This document shows, piece after piece, positions 32,367 to 40,763 of a stretch of DNA of 64,000 bases. The translations under genes were made by a program, and so were the position numbers. The stretch comes from Clostridia bacterium (GTDB lineage: Bacteria > Bacillota > Clostridia > Christensenellales > Aristaeellaceae): the NCBI GenBank assembly GCA_017463245.1, contig JAFTPN010000082.1, forward strand, positions 1 to 64,000. The letters are read 5' to 3'. The stretch's first letter is position 1. Each line of letters opens with the position of its first letter. The notes under the pieces are model-generated. The model was given only the letters and a program-made list of their open reading frames with translations, was not told the origin of the DNA and made no database searches.

Positions 32367-33401
32367 ATGGCTAAGGTTATTACTTTCGGTGAAATCATGC
32401 TCCGTCTGAAGTCCCCCGCTTACGAGCGTTTCTTCCAGTCCCCCGCCCTGGAGGCCACCTTCGGCGGCGGCGAGGCCAACGTGTCTGTGTCCCTGGCCAA
32501 CTATGGCATGGATACCAGCTTCGTGACCGTGCTGCCCAAGAACGACATTGCTGAGGCTTGCATCCGCGAGCTGCGCGGCTTTGGCGTGGACACCACCAAG
32601 ATCGTCCGCGGCGGCAACCGCGTGGGCATCTACTACCTGGAGACCGGCGCTGTGCAGCGTCCCTCCAAGGTGATCTACGACCGTGCTGGTTCCGCTATCG
32701 CTGAAGCCAAGCCCGGCGACATCGACTGGGACAAGACCCTGGAAGGCGCCACCTGGTTCCACTTCACCGGCATCACTCCCGCCATTTCCCAGGGCGCTGC
32801 CGACCTGTGCCTGGAAGCCCTGAAGGCCTGCAAGGAGCGCGGCATCCACGTTTCCTGCGACCTGAACTACCGCAAGAACCTGTGGAAGTACGGCAAGCGT
32901 GCCGACGAAGTGATGACCGAGCTGGTGAAGTACGTTGATACCGTGATCGCCAACGAGGAAGACTTCCAGAAGGCTCTGTGCCTGAAGGCCGAGTCCCAGG
33001 CCGACGTGGAAGAAGGCGAGCTGAACATCGACAACTACAAGGCCATCGCCTCCCTGGCCATGGAGACCTATCCCAACATCAAGCGCGTGGCCATCACCCT
33101 GCGCGAAAGCAAGTCCGCCAACCACAACGACTGGCGCGCCTGCCTGTACAATGGCAAGGACTTCTTCCTCTCCCGCAAGTACAGCATCACCGATATCGTT
33201 GACCGCGTGGGCGGCGGCGACTCCTTCGGCGGCGGCCTGATCTACGGCCTGAACAACTACGACAACGAGCAGGACGCCCTGGAGTATGCCGTGGCTGCTT
33301 CCTGCCTGAAGCACACCATCATCGGCGACTACAACCGTGTGTCCGTTGCCGAAGTGGAATCCCTGATGAAGGGTTCCGGCAATGGCCGCGTGCAGCGCTA
33401 A
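32367..33401 (+). CDS. kdgK: 2-keto-3-deoxygluconate kinase (PfkB family)
   Basis: A 344-residue sugar kinase. The N-terminus VITFGEIMLRL and FGGGEANVSVSLANYG match KDG kinases; DLNYRKNLW is the conserved substrate/ATP region and DRVGGGDSFGGGLIYG is the PfkB signature with the catalytic aspartate. It phosphorylates KDG to KDPG for the aldolase encoded just upstream. ATG 32367 follows AAGGAGG. Fructokinases are related, but gene context favours KDG. A strong terminator follows at 33431. Confidence 0.88.
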   Translation: MAKVITFGEIMLRLKSPAYERFFQSPALEATFGGGEANVSVSLANYGMDTSFVTVLPKNDIAEACIRELRGFGVDTTKIVRGGNRVGIYYLETGAVQRPSKVIYDRAGSAIAEAKPGDIDWDKTLEGATWFHFTGITPAISQGAADLCLEALKACKERGIHVSCDLNYRKNLWKYGKRADEVMTELVKYVDTVIANEEDFQKALCLKAESQADVEEGELNIDNYKAIASLAMETYPNIKRVAITLRESKSANHNDWRACLYNGKDFFLSRKYSITDIVDRVGGGDSFGGGLIYGLNNYDNEQDALEYAVAASCLKHTIIGDYNRVSVAEVESLMKGSGNGRVQR

Positions 33402-33430
33402 GTTTCAGAAGTAATCCCTTCATATATCAG

Positions 33431-33460
33431 CAGGAGCCTCCCAGCCATGGGAGGCTCCTG
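33431..33460. terminator. Terminator after KDG kinase
   Basis: A perfect 13-bp stem CAGGAGCCTCCCA/TGGGAGGCTCCTG around GCCA, followed by TGTTTGTG. It lies between convergent genes. Confidence 0.85.
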
Positions 33461-33472
33461 TGTTTGTGAAGT

Positions 33473-34450
33473 TCAATTTGCATGAAGGACATGCTGCTCC
33501 ATTACCATCGGAAACTCCACCAGCGCCTCCCCATCCAGGTTGGCATTGTGCAAATGCACCGCCGTCAGCTGGTTATTCCCATAGGTCTTGTAGTAATACA
33601 CACCCTCGTCCGCATTCACGCAGCAGGAATACAGCGTGCTTTCCCACTCCCCGCAGGGGGCCATCACGCTGCCTTTCGTCATAGCTACGCTGTCCAGCAG
33701 GTGAAAGAAATGCGCCACGCTGGCATCCTCCTCTTCCTCGCATTCCGAGTTCAGCATCAGGAATGCCGCCCGCACGAACCGCGATGCAGGCGAGGCATCC
33801 CCCGGCAGGCCAATGGCGCCCATGCCCCGGCCAAAGGGGCGCAGCTCCACCTCATCCGCAAAGCGATTGTCCGGCTGCAGCGCAGTGAGGTTTATGTACT
33901 GGCTCAGGTTGTGCAGGTGGAAATCAAAGGGTGGGTTGTTGGTCAGCACGCCCACGGGATTCTCGTGAATGTGCATCCCATCCTCCATGCACTCCACCGC
34001 CAGGCTTCCCTGCCCGTCCGCAATGTGCCAATGCAGCGGCGAGAGCGGCACACCTTCGCCAAAGGAGATCCCCACCACCTGCGTCCCTTCCAGCAGCGCT
34101 TTGGCCTCCTGCAAGGTGGCACATTGTCCCAGCAGCCACCAGGGCAGCTCAAAGGGCGCAATGTGCGCCTTGTCCGCCACTTCCTCCACCGGGTAATACG
34201 CATTCCCCGGAAAGTTCAGCCCGGCGATGCACAGCCCCTTCTCGTTCACCGCCTCGGCATACAAGGGGCAGCCGTCCATCACCGCAGCCATGCCGATCAT
34301 GGCATAGTGCTGCGCCATGGGCTTCTCCCTGCGCAGGTTCAGGCAATGCCTTCGCGGTGTGATCACCACCCGCTGGCCAAAGTCCGTTTCCAGATCCAGG
34401 TTCCTGCCGAAGTAAAAGTCCCCGTTCGTCCACGCGATGCTGGTGCACAT
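33473..34450 (-). CDS. Bile salt hydrolase / penicillin V acylase-family amidase
   Basis: A 325-residue Ntn hydrolase of the choloylglycine hydrolase family. Removal of Met1 leaves catalytic Cys2 (MCTSIAW). The other active-site residues are present: R16 and D19 in FGRNLDLE, Asn in IAGLNFPGN, the LTNNPPFDFH asparagine, and the Arg of DASPASRFVRAAF. Length and motifs match Gram-positive bile salt hydrolases, which cleave glycine or taurine from bile acids; penicillin V acylases share all of these residues, so substrate is not proven. No signal peptide, hence intracellular. ATG 34450 has GGAGG eight bases upstream; an out-of-frame ATG at 34457 lies between. Confidence 0.88.
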   Translation of the reverse strand: MCTSIAWTNGDFYFGRNLDLETDFGQRVVITPRRHCLNLRREKPMAQHYAMIGMAAVMDGCPLYAEAVNEKGLCIAGLNFPGNAYYPVEEVADKAHIAPFELPWWLLGQCATLQEAKALLEGTQVVGISFGEGVPLSPLHWHIADGQGSLAVECMEDGMHIHENPVGVLTNNPPFDFHLHNLSQYINLTALQPDNRFADEVELRPFGRGMGAIGLPGDASPASRFVRAAFLMLNSECEEEEDASVAHFFHLLDSVAMTKGSVMAPCGEWESTLYSCCVNADEGVYYYKTYGNNQLTAVHLHNANLDGEALVEFPMVMEQHVLHAN

Positions 34451-34551
34451 GATTCATTCCTCCACTCCCATCATTGCGGCTTTACCACCATAGGATGCCC
34501 TTTCGCCCGGAAAACCGCCCCGCTTTTTTTGCAAATTCTGTGCACATTTCA

Positions 34552-34580
34552 TTGAATAACAGCGCCGATAGGTGTATAAT
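34552..34580 (+). promoter_or_regulatory. SigA promoter of the diguanylate cyclase gene
   Basis: TTGAAT at 34552-34557, a 17-base spacer, and TATAAT at 34575-34580, about 40 bases before the start codon. Confidence 0.85.
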
Positions 34581-34622
34581 TTCTCGCGGGAAACCCTATC
34601 TTATTTGATTCAGGTGATTTCG

Positions 34623-36932
34623 TTGAAGCAGGAAAAGCTTTCACTTTCCGTTGGTCTGCGCTGGAAGCGCATTCTGGCGGTCATTCTTTTGATTGTTTAT
34701 CAGGTCACAGGCCAGCTTGTTCTATCTTCTCTGATGATCCGCCACGCCGAAGAGCAATGCATCGACCGCCTGCGGGACGCCACCGCCGAGTTCAGCAGCA
34801 ACTATTATGAGCACGCCATGAGCGACCGCGAGCAGCTGCGCGTGGTGGCCGATATGCTGGCTGTGCTGATGAATGAGGGCACCCACGACCTGCACACCCA
34901 CCTGGCCTCCTTTGAGCAGCGCGGTATGCTGGACTGGCTGCAGGTGCTGCTGCCCGATGGCTCGCTGATCACCGGCTCCGGCACCTATGACCTTTCCCAG
35001 CAGCTATCCTTCCGGGAGGAGGCTGCCCGTCTGCCCTTCATTTCCAACGTGTCCTCCGGCTATGTGGATACTGGCAAGCAGGTCATCCGCAGCGCAGTTC
35101 CCATCACCTACAACGGCGAAACCATCGGCGTCCTCTACGGTGTATACGATCTCACCGCCGGTCACTCCATCGACGGCGTGAATGCCTATGACGGCCAGGC
35201 CTATACCTTCATCCTTGAATCCGATACCGGCAACTATATTCTGGATGGTCTGCGCGGCCACCAGAATGTGGCGTTCACCAACGGCCAGTATGACCCCAAG
35301 CCCGGCTATAACCTGGAAAGCCTGGCCGCCGACCTGGCTGCCTGCCGGGAGGGTTTCTCTGCCTTCCGTTCCCGCACCGTGGATGGCTATATGTACATCT
35401 ACTATGCTCCCATCGGCATCAACAACTGGATGGCCATGGTCTCCGTTCAGGAAAGCGTTGCCCTGGCCTATGCCCGCGAGTCCCTGCACCTGGCGCTGCT
35501 TTCCATCATCTACATCTCCCTGGGCGTGGTGATCTACTTCATCATCACCCACTTCATCGAGCAGAAGGTGCAAAGCAAAAACCGCTTTGTTTCCGGCATC
35601 CAGTCCCAACTGCTGGAGGTCTATCACGACCCGGAGAACTTCACCAGCGCCCTGCTTGCCGTGGCCGACCGCGCCCAGTCCGGCGCCGTTTTTCTGCTGG
35701 ACAGCCAGGCCAAGCAGCCCTCCACCCTCGTCGGCCGGAGCGAGAGCCTCATTTCCGCTTTCCAGCAGTCCCCTGCCCTGATGGACGAGCTTTTCGCCCT
35801 GTGCCGCCCGCAGCCCAAGGTGCAGCGCCTGCGCGTCAACAGCCGCGCCTTGCAGCAATTCCCTGCGCTGAATGACTTCCTGCAAGCGAATCAGCAGCAC
35901 TCCCTGGTGCTGGCGCCCCTCATCACTCCCGAGGGCGATGTTCACCAGGTCATGGGTGCCTTCGCCCCTGACAATCAGGATGCCCCCGTGCTGCTGAACG
36001 CCATGGCCGTGGACTTCTTCATGGCCGCCAGCAACATCGATTATCTCCACCGGCTGGAGATCGCCAGCACCATGGATGCCCTCACCGGCGTATTGAACCG
36101 CACCAGCTACCACCTGCGGCTGGATCAGCTGGGCAAGCGTCCGCCGGAAAACTTCGCCTGCGTGTATGTGGATGTCAACGACCTCCACGCCATCAACAAC
36201 CGCTTTGGCCACGAGAAGGGCGATGCCATGCTGTGCACCATCGCCTCCGCCCTACGGGATGCCTTCGGCCTGCGCAATGTGTACCGCTTTGGCGGCGACG
36301 AATTCGTGGTGCTTGCAGAGGGTGTGACCAGCCAATGGGTGGATGAAAAGATCGCCCAGGCCGATGCCGCCATCCGAGCCGAGGGCTATACCGTGTCCAT
36401 CGGCAGCGACTGGGCGCAGCAGCCCGACGATGTAGACGAGATGATCCGCAACGCCGAAAGCCGCATGTACAAAGCCAAGTACCTCTTCTACCAGCAGAAG
36501 GAAAAGCAGAATGCCACCCTGCACCTGGAAAACAAGTCCGTCCGCCGCCTTCTGACCGAGAATGCCGACGTGGACGCCTTCCTGCAGGTGGCCGAGCATC
36601 ACTACCACGGCGTGTACTTTGTGGATCTTGCCACCGATGCCGTGCGCGAGGTGCTTGCCCACGGCTACTTCCACACCGCCCTGCAGCACACCGGGCACAA
36701 GTTCTCCCCCGCCTTCCAGGCCTACATCAGCGAGGCGGTGGATAAGCAGTCCCGCCGCAACCTGCAAAACTTCTTCGTCATCCAGCACATCCTCGCCCAG
36801 CTGCAAGCGGGCATTGCCCCCGTGGTGGAATATGCCAAGGTCAATGGCGACCGCATCCGCCTCACGGTGTATCCCTCGCCCCGTTTCACCCCGGAGCAGC
36901 CCGAATCCATCTGGGTATTCGAAATCAAATAA
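34623..36932 (+). CDS. Membrane diguanylate cyclase with Cache-type sensor
   Basis: A 769-residue protein. A membrane segment near residue 20-40 and a second near 300-320 enclose an extracytoplasmic part of about 260 residues with Cache-like features (LPDGSLITGSGTYD, AVPITYNGETIGVLYGVYD). A GAF-like region follows, then the GGDEF domain, MDALTGVLNRTSYH to YRFGGDEFVVL, with an intact active site. The frame continues about 140 residues beyond it with a region of PAS-like character (HHYHGVYFVDLATDAVREVL). No EAL or HD-GYP domain is present, so it should make c-di-GMP in response to an external signal. TTG 34623 follows AGGTGAT; no upstream ATG is suitable. Confidence 0.88.
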   Translation: MKQEKLSLSVGLRWKRILAVILLIVYQVTGQLVLSSLMIRHAEEQCIDRLRDATAEFSSNYYEHAMSDREQLRVVADMLAVLMNEGTHDLHTHLASFEQRGMLDWLQVLLPDGSLITGSGTYDLSQQLSFREEAARLPFISNVSSGYVDTGKQVIRSAVPITYNGETIGVLYGVYDLTAGHSIDGVNAYDGQAYTFILESDTGNYILDGLRGHQNVAFTNGQYDPKPGYNLESLAADLAACREGFSAFRSRTVDGYMYIYYAPIGINNWMAMVSVQESVALAYARESLHLALLSIIYISLGVVIYFIITHFIEQKVQSKNRFVSGIQSQLLEVYHDPENFTSALLAVADRAQSGAVFLLDSQAKQPSTLVGRSESLISAFQQSPALMDELFALCRPQPKVQRLRVNSRALQQFPALNDFLQANQQHSLVLAPLITPEGDVHQVMGAFAPDNQDAPVLLNAMAVDFFMAASNIDYLHRLEIASTMDALTGVLNRTSYHLRLDQLGKRPPENFACVYVDVNDLHAINNRFGHEKGDAMLCTIASALRDAFGLRNVYRFGGDEFVVLAEGVTSQWVDEKIAQADAAIRAEGYTVSIGSDWAQQPDDVDEMIRNAESRMYKAKYLFYQQKEKQNATLHLENKSVRRLLTENADVDAFLQVAEHHYHGVYFVDLATDAVREVLAHGYFHTALQHTGHKFSPAFQAYISEAVDKQSRRNLQNFFVIQHILAQLQAGIAPVVEYAKVNGDRIRLTVYPSPRFTPEQPESIWVFEIK

Positions 36933-36943
36933 GCATCACAAAA

Positions 36944-36981
36944 GACCCGGCAGCACTTTTTCCACGCTGCCGGGTCATTTT
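36944..36981. terminator. Terminator between convergent genes
   Basis: GACCCGGCAGC pairs with GCTGCCGGGTC around an 11-base loop, followed by ATTTT; AAAA precedes it for the minus-strand gene. Confidence 0.88.
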
Positions 36982-36982
36982 G

Positions 36983-37945
36983 TTATTCCGTTTTGTTCAG
37001 CACCCGCTCAATAATGAACCGCGGCCGCCGCTTGGTTTCGCTGTAGATCTTGCCGATGTATTCGCCGATCACGCCCAGGCTCAGCAGCTGAATGCCGCCA
37101 ATGAGCCAAATGGAGCCCATCATGGATGTCCAGCCCGCCGTGGTGCCGCCGCTGAGCTTGCTGATCAGCGCATAGAGCAGCATCAGGATGCTCACCGCAA
37201 ACACCACCACGCCCAGCAGCAGGATCAGCCGCATGGGCTTGATGCTGAAGGAGGTGATGCCGTCGAAGGCAAAGGCCAGCATCTTCTTCAGGGGGTATTT
37301 GCTCTCCCCGGCAAAGCGCTCGTGGCGCTCGTATTCCACCGTGGTCCAGGGGTAGCCGATCTGCGGCACAATGCCCCGCAGGAACAGGTTCACCTCGCCG
37401 AATTCGGCCAGGCCTTCCAGGGCACGCTTGCTCATCAGCCGGTAATCCGCATGGTTGAACACAATGTCCACGCCCAGACCCTTCATCAGTTTGTAAAAGC
37501 CCTCTGCCGTGAACCGCTTGAAGAAGGTATCCGTCTTGCGGGAGGAGCGCACCCCATACACCACGTCGTAGCCCTTGTGGTAGGCATCCACCATGGCGTC
37601 CACCGCGTCCACATCGTCCTGCAGGTCGGCGTCCATGGAGATCACCATGTCCGCGTGGTTCACCGCCGTCATCAGGCCTGCCAGCAGCGCATTCTGATGC
37701 CCGCGGTTCCTGGCCAGGTTCACGCCAGAGAACAACTTGGGCTCATCCTCATGCAGCTGGCTGATGATCTCCCAGGTGCGATCCCTGGAGCCATCGTTGA
37801 CAAACATCACCCGGCTCTTATCGGAGATCTTCCCCGCCGCCAGCAGCGTTTGCACTTTCTTCTTCAGCCGCTTGGCCGTTTCCGGCAGCACCGCCTCCTC
37901 CTTGTAGCAGGGTACAACGATGTACAGCGTCCTTTCGTCCTTCAT
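36983..37945 (-). CDS. GT2 glycosyltransferase, polyprenyl-phosphate type, with membrane tail
   Basis: A 320-residue family 2 glycosyltransferase. VPCYKEEAVL opens the nucleotide-binding fold, FVNDGSRDRTW and ISMDADLQDD supply the DxD metal site, and two C-terminal membrane hairpin segments follow (LILLLGVVVFAVSILMLLYA and SIWLIGGIQLLSLGVIGEYI). This is the layout of GtrB/DPM1-like enzymes that charge undecaprenyl phosphate with a sugar for wall or teichoic-acid decoration. AGGAGG lies nine bases before ATG 37945; GTG 37948 is possible too. No partner flippase or transferase is adjacent. Confidence 0.9.
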   Translation of the reverse strand: MKDERTLYIVVPCYKEEAVLPETAKRLKKKVQTLLAAGKISDKSRVMFVNDGSRDRTWEIISQLHEDEPKLFSGVNLARNRGHQNALLAGLMTAVNHADMVISMDADLQDDVDAVDAMVDAYHKGYDVVYGVRSSRKTDTFFKRFTAEGFYKLMKGLGVDIVFNHADYRLMSKRALEGLAEFGEVNLFLRGIVPQIGYPWTTVEYERHERFAGESKYPLKKMLAFAFDGITSFSIKPMRLILLLGVVVFAVSILMLLYALISKLSGGTTAGWTSMMGSIWLIGGIQLLSLGVIGEYIGKIYSETKRRPRFIIERVLNKTE

Positions 37946-38011
37946 CACGCAAGGCCTCCTTGGCTCGTAAACTCAACACCATTTCTTCTGAAAGGTATTC
38001 TATCCAATAAA

Positions 38012-38046
38012 CGAAAAATCCTCCATGATTCTTCCATCATGGAGGA
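38012..38046 (-). terminator. Terminator of the ABC exporter operon
   Basis: A perfect 11-bp stem TCCTCCATGAT/ATCATGGAGGA with a six-base loop. On the minus strand TTTTTCG follows. Confidence 0.9.
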
Positions 38047-38066
38047 CTGAAATATCATGCTTCGGC

Positions 38067-39740
38067 TTATGCCGTGGGTTCCAGCCGTGCAAAGCGCTTC
38101 TCAGCCACCAGGCGCAGCAGCACCGCACCCAGCACCACTTCCAGCACCAGCACACCGCCAGCGGCGGCAAAGCGCACCCAGGGCGCGCTGCCCAGCAGCA
38201 AAATCGGCGGGATGATGGGCAGCGCGAACAGCGCCATGCCGATCAGCATACCAAAGGCCACATTGGCGCCCTGCTTCACCACCTGGGCTTCGTTTGTCCA
38301 ATGCAGGTTGGGGCGCACAGCGTCCAGCGTCAGGTTCATGGCGGAGCTGGCATAGCACAGCATCAGCGCCAGCGCACCGCCCAGCAGGATCGCCCCGCTC
38401 AGCTGGGGCAGCAGCACCAGCAGCAGGATCACCGAGATGCCCACCGCCAGCACGTCGATCAGCATGCCCACCATCAGCTTGGCGGTCATCTGCGTCCGGG
38501 CGGAAACGGGGATCATCCGGCTGATGTCCAGCCTGCTGCCCTCGCGGGAGACCGCCGTGGCCACCGCCGGGTTGATAAAGCTGGCAAAGCCCACCGCCGC
38601 AGCCAGGATCAGCGCCAGATCCAGCGTGCTGATCTGCTCCACCATGCCCATCATTTCGCCCATGAATTCATTCATATCCATCATGGAGCTGATGCTCACG
38701 ATGAACATGATCACCATCAGCGGGAACATGAAGATGCTGGGCAGGCAGTTGAAGGCCACCGTGGGGCTCTTCACCACAGCCTTCCATTCCTTGTTGAACA
38801 TGGCCATCAGCGGGCTGCGCTGCTTCCAGGTACCCGCATGGGTCTTTACGTGCTTCTTGCGGGTGCCCTGCTCGCTCTGCTTCAGGCTGACGCCCAGGTA
38901 GCTCTTGCCCAGGAGCAGCAGCATCAGCACCACACAGGCCATGCAGCAGCCCACAAACAGCAGGAACTCCGTCCAGTTGCCCTGCAGGCCATGCACCGCC
39001 CACAATACCGGCGGGAAGGCGCTGGTAAGCATGGTCAGGATGCCCTCGTTGTCCAGCATCAGGCGGACAAAGAACATGGCGTCCGCATCATCGGGGATCT
39101 TGGGCAGCAGAATGCCTTCCAGCAGCAGCACGCCCACCAGCAGCACCAGGGACAGCACCACCGTGATGGCTTCCTTGTTCCGCACCAGCGTGGTCGCCCG
39201 CGCCAATAGCGAGGTCAGCAGCGCCACGATGCACAGGGGCATCACCGGCGCCAGCAGGGAGATCACCGCCATGCGCACATAATACAGCACATCGGCGTTC
39301 AGGTGCATGCCATAGAGGATGTTCACCGGCAGCAGCATGGCCAGGGCAAACAGCACCTCGCCCATCCAGACTTCCGTCATTTTGGCGGCCATCACCGCGC
39401 CGGAACGCACCGGCAGATAGGCCATCCACACCGTATCCTTGCTGAAATACAAGCCGCTCAGCACGTGGAAAAAGCTCAAAAGCAGCGTAGAGAGCATGCT
39501 CAGCAGCATGGCCACGGCAGGCAGCAGCGCCTCCTGCCGGAGCATCTTCAGCACATCAAAGAGCTTGATCTCCGCATAGATGATGCAGCCAGCCAGCAGC
39601 GCAATGGACAGCACCACCACAATGCTGCCGATGATGCGGCCAAAGTCGATCTTGCCATTGTCCTTGCGCCAGCTGCCGGAGCGCAGCGCCGCCAGGCGAT
39701 TGCGCAGCGTCAGGCCAAGGAGCAGTCCATAGTCTCTCAT
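38067..39740 (-). CDS. ABC exporter membrane subunit
   Basis: A 557-residue protein with about twelve membrane segments and a long charged loop near the middle (residues about 285-315). It has the look of putative ABC exporter permeases paired with a single ATPase (ABC-2-like), with MAYLPVRSGAVMAAKMTEVW in the N-terminal half. Its ATG overlaps the ATPase stop by four bases. Substrate unknown. Lack of a periplasmic domain argues against MacB-type macrolide export. Confidence 0.8.
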   Translation of the reverse strand: MRDYGLLLGLTLRNRLAALRSGSWRKDNGKIDFGRIIGSIVVVLSIALLAGCIIYAEIKLFDVLKMLRQEALLPAVAMLLSMLSTLLLSFFHVLSGLYFSKDTVWMAYLPVRSGAVMAAKMTEVWMGEVLFALAMLLPVNILYGMHLNADVLYYVRMAVISLLAPVMPLCIVALLTSLLARATTLVRNKEAITVVLSLVLLVGVLLLEGILLPKIPDDADAMFFVRLMLDNEGILTMLTSAFPPVLWAVHGLQGNWTEFLLFVGCCMACVVLMLLLLGKSYLGVSLKQSEQGTRKKHVKTHAGTWKQRSPLMAMFNKEWKAVVKSPTVAFNCLPSIFMFPLMVIMFIVSISSMMDMNEFMGEMMGMVEQISTLDLALILAAAVGFASFINPAVATAVSREGSRLDISRMIPVSARTQMTAKLMVGMLIDVLAVGISVILLLVLLPQLSGAILLGGALALMLCYASSAMNLTLDAVRPNLHWTNEAQVVKQGANVAFGMLIGMALFALPIIPPILLLGSAPWVRFAAAGGVLVLEVVLGAVLLRLVAEKRFARLEPTA

Positions 39741-40474
39741 GCGTCCTCGCCCTCCGCCTCAGTCAGCTGCAGGAACAGTTCCTCCAGGCTGGAGCCAGTC
39801 TCGCCAGAGCGCAGCTCCTCCATGGTGCCGCGAGCCAGCACCTTGCCCTTGTCGATGATGGCTATCTCGTCGCACAGCTTCTCGGCCACCTCCAGCACGT
39901 GGGTGGAGAAGAACACCGTGTTGCCCGCATCGCAATGTCGGCGCATTTCCTCCTTCAGCACATGGGAGGACTTGGGGTCAAGACCCACCATGGGTTCGTC
40001 CAGTACCCACACGGGAGGATTGTGGATCAGCGCGCCAATGATGGTCAGCTTCTGCTTCATGCCGCGGGAATAGGAACGGATCTGCTCCCCCGCCGCGTCC
40101 TCCAGTTCAAACAGGTTCAGATACTTTTCGATATGCACCTTGCGCTTGGCGGAATCCACCTGATACACGTCGGCCATAAAGTTCAGGTATTCCATGCCAG
40201 TCAGCCGATCGTAAAGCTCGTGGGCGTCCGGCACAAAGCCAATGTGACGCTTGGCGGCCAGGGGATCCTTGGCCATGTCGTGCCCGCCGATCACCACCCG
40301 GCCGCTGGTGGGCGCCAGGATGCCGGTCATCAGGCGGATGGTGGTGCTTTTGCCCGCACCATTGGGGCCGATGTAACCAAACACCTTGCCGGATTCCACC
40401 GTCATATTCAGGTCATCCACCGCCAGGGTGGCGCTTTTGCCGTATTGCTTGGAAACGTGGTCAAATACAATCAT
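39737..40474 (-). CDS. ABC exporter ATP-binding subunit
   Basis: A 245-residue ATPase. Walker A GPNGAGKST, signature SYSRGMKQK, Walker B VWVLDEPMVGLD with its glutamate, and the H-loop STHVLE are all intact. The R-G-M-K-Q form of the signature is typical of ABC-2 exporters of antibiotics, bacteriocins or lipids. ATG 40474 is chosen over an earlier in-frame start because GGAGGGAAGGA lies just upstream. The first gene of a two-gene operon. Confidence 0.92.
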   Translation of the reverse strand: MIVFDHVSKQYGKSATLAVDDLNMTVESGKVFGYIGPNGAGKSTTIRLMTGILAPTSGRVVIGGHDMAKDPLAAKRHIGFVPDAHELYDRLTGMEYLNFMADVYQVDSAKRKVHIEKYLNLFELEDAAGEQIRSYSRGMKQKLTIIGALIHNPPVWVLDEPMVGLDPKSSHVLKEEMRRHCDAGNTVFFSTHVLEVAEKLCDEIAIIDKGKVLARGTMEELRSGETGSSLEELFLQLTEAEGEDA

Positions 40475-40496
40475 CGTTCCTTCCCTCCTTGACAAA

Positions 40497-40525
40497 AGAA
40501 TAACACACTTGGTTACATCTGTCTA
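40497..40525 (-). promoter_or_regulatory. Promoter of the ABC exporter operon
   Basis: Minus strand: TAGACA, a 17-base spacer, and TATTCT, 22 bases before the start of the ATPase gene. Confidence 0.65.
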
Positions 40526-40537
40526 CGAAAATACGCG

Positions 40538-40573
40538 AAAAAGACGGGTTCCATGTCTGAAACCCGCCTTTTT
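40538..40573 (-). terminator. Terminator of the tex transcript
   Basis: A stem of at least 13 bp (AAAAAGGCGGGTT / AACCCGTCTTTTT on the minus strand, one G-U pair) with A and T runs on both sides. It lies beyond repeat copy B, so the repeat is transcribed in the tex 3' UTR. Confidence 0.85.
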
Positions 40574-40588
40574 GCGTTCAAATTCTCA

Positions 40589-40763
40589 GGAGGTGTCGGA
40601 GGCGCCGCAGCGCCTCTGACTGAAATCGTATCGCCCGGCTCTGCCGGGCGGGCGGGTCGTTTTCGCCTATGGCGAAAACATTCCTTACGCGGAGGAACGA
40701 CCGTGGGCTTTAGCCCACAGTGACGTAGCGCAAACTCACAAAAGTGACTTCGTCACTTTTGTG
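40589..40763 (-). repeat. Structured dispersed repeat, copy B
   Basis: A 175-bp element, the minus-strand counterpart of copy A (11493-11665). It begins with CACAAAAGTGAC-GAA-GTCACTTTTGTG, which contains the tex stop codon, then AGTTTGC, a TGTGGGC-TAAA-GCCCACG hairpin, TAAGGAATG, the palindrome TTTTCGCCATAGGCGAAAA, CGACCCGCC, CGCCCGGC-AGA-GCCGGGCG, GATACGATT and the same 34-base end as copy A. Linkers are conserved while the stems differ and still pair. Confidence 0.85.
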
